A DNA stretch of 6,555 bases from an uncultured Parabacteroides sp. (GTDB lineage: Bacteria > Bacteroidota > Bacteroidia > Bacteroidales > Tannerellaceae), in NCBI GenBank assembly GCA_900552415.1, contig USAD01000161.1:1-6555 (forward strand), given 5' to 3'. The translations under genes were made by a program, and so were the position numbers. Positions 5,846 to 6,555 of this stretch are shown in pieces. Position 1 is the first letter of the stretch. The number at the start of each line of letters is the position of its first letter. Under the pieces are notes generated by a model. It did no database searches. It saw only the letters and a list, made by a program, of their open reading frames with translations, and was not told the DNA's origin.

Positions 5846-6555
5846 ATGGGACGTTTTATCAATCCATTCACAGACATGGGCTTCAAGCGCATCTTCGGGC
5901 AGGAGGTCAACAAGAACCTCCTTATTGATTTTCTGAACGACTTGCTGGAGGGCGAGAAAAGAATCGTCAACATCACCTTCCTCGACAAGGAACAGTTAGG
6001 TACGGCGGCCGACGACCGCAGTTGCATCTACGACATCTACTGCGAGAACGAGAACGGCGAGCGGTTCATCGTGGAAATCCAGAACCGAGGGCACCGCAAC
6101 TTCAAGGAACGGGCGATCTATTATCTCTCGCGGGCCATCGCCAACCAAGGGCAGAAAGGTCCCTCGTGGATGTTCGATCTCAAGGCTGTATATGGTGTCT
6201 TCTTCATGAACTTCCACCTTGACGGGCGGCGACAGGTAAGATTCCGGACTGATGTTTCCCTGCGGGACATGAGGACCAACGAGCCCTTCTCCGACAAGAT
6301 GCGCTTCATCTTTTTGGATCTCCCGGCTTTCACCAAGGACGAGGAGAGATGCGAGACAGATTTCGAACGTTGGATTTATGTATTGAAGAATATGGAAATA
6401 TTACAACGAATGCCATTCAAGGCACGCAAGTCGGTTTTCGAGGAACTCGAGAAGATCGCCGACATATCCGCCCTCTCCAAGGAGGACCAGGAGAAATACG
6501 AGCATATTATCAAGGTCTATCGGGACAATCTCGTTACCGAGCAATGGGCGATTGA
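5846..6555 (+). CDS. Rpn-family PD-(D/E)XK nuclease / putative transposase, 5' part only
   Basis: The gene runs off the right edge of the window. 236 complete codons are visible and no stop is reached. The N-terminus MGRFINPFTDMGFKRIFGQE (1-20) followed by NLLIDFLNDLLEGE is the typical opening of Bacteroidota Rpn proteins (recombination-promoting nuclease, formerly transposase_31). The PD-(D/E)XK core is visible as Asp63 in IYDIYCENENGERF and Glu77-x-Gln79 in VEIQNRGH, with Gln replacing the usual Lys, as is common in this family. The helix FKERAIYYLSRAI (86-98) follows. RpnA-type proteins of E. coli are DNA endonucleases that stimulate RecA-independent recombination; a defence role is also reported for some members. 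The missing C-terminus often holds charged or repeated segments. Start ATG 5846 follows an exact -7 box. It appears monocistronic on its left side. Confidence 0.9.
   Translation, partial: MGRFINPFTDMGFKRIFGQEVNKNLLIDFLNDLLEGEKRIVNITFLDKEQLGTAADDRSCIYDIYCENENGERFIVEIQNRGHRNFKERAIYYLSRAIANQGQKGPSWMFDLKAVYGVFFMNFHLDGRRQVRFRTDVSLRDMRTNEPFSDKMRFIFLDLPAFTKDEERCETDFERWIYVLKNMEILQRMPFKARKSVFEELEKIADISALSKEDQEKYEHIIKVYRDNLVTEQWAI

Noticed and set aside
5846..6555. Complete insertion sequence carrying the Rpn gene
   Set aside because: No terminal inverted repeat, target duplication or DDE/serine/tyrosine transposase motif is visible. Rpn proteins are PD-(D/E)XK nucleases and the gene has an ordinary host-like promoter.

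Overview
The window looks like chromosomal DNA from a Bacteroidales member (phylum Bacteroidota), possibly of the Tannerellaceae/Porphyromonadaceae group. Supporting this are: TAnnTTTG-type -7 promoter boxes just upstream of several starts; weak or absent Shine-Dalgarno sequences; a DXP-dependent vitamin B6 gene (pdxB); an M20 deacylase of the type I associate with Bacteroidales arginine synthesis; and a partial Rpn-family PD-(D/E)XK nuclease/putative transposase. The coding regions are visibly GC-rich, especially from about 2500 to 5736, while the intergenic starts are AT-rich. The genus is inference only.

Layout, left to right. (1) 114-590 (+): a small FMN-binding split-barrel protein of the NimA/pyridoxamine-phosphate-oxidase-like class. 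(2) 591-679: a convergent intergenic gap with a 10-bp perfect inverted repeat. (3) 680-1837 (-): pdxB, 4-phosphoerythronate dehydrogenase. (4) 1838-1924: a divergent promoter region with -7-like boxes on both strands. (5) 1925-2443 (+): a GNAT acetyltransferase. (6) 2488-5736 (+): a tightly packed set, ribF (FAD/FMN synthesis), an M20 deacylase of the ArgE type, and a MOP-superfamily polysaccharide flippase, with gaps of 6 and 3 bases, almost certainly one transcript. (7) 5737-5845: an intergenic region with a perfect TATCTTTG box. (8) 5846 to the window end (+): an Rpn-family protein, open at the right edge.

Functionally this is mostly housekeeping: cofactor synthesis (PLP, FMN/FAD), a probable amino-acid biosynthesis deacylase and an envelope lipid-linked sugar flippase. 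The only accessory-type element is the Rpn protein at the right edge. I see no CRISPR array, tRNA, rRNA, complete insertion sequence or prophage gene, and no convincing evidence of an undescribed system. The points worth a second look are the start re-assignments implied by promoter boxes, the inverted repeat between the convergent genes, the mixed-function operon and the truncated Rpn gene.
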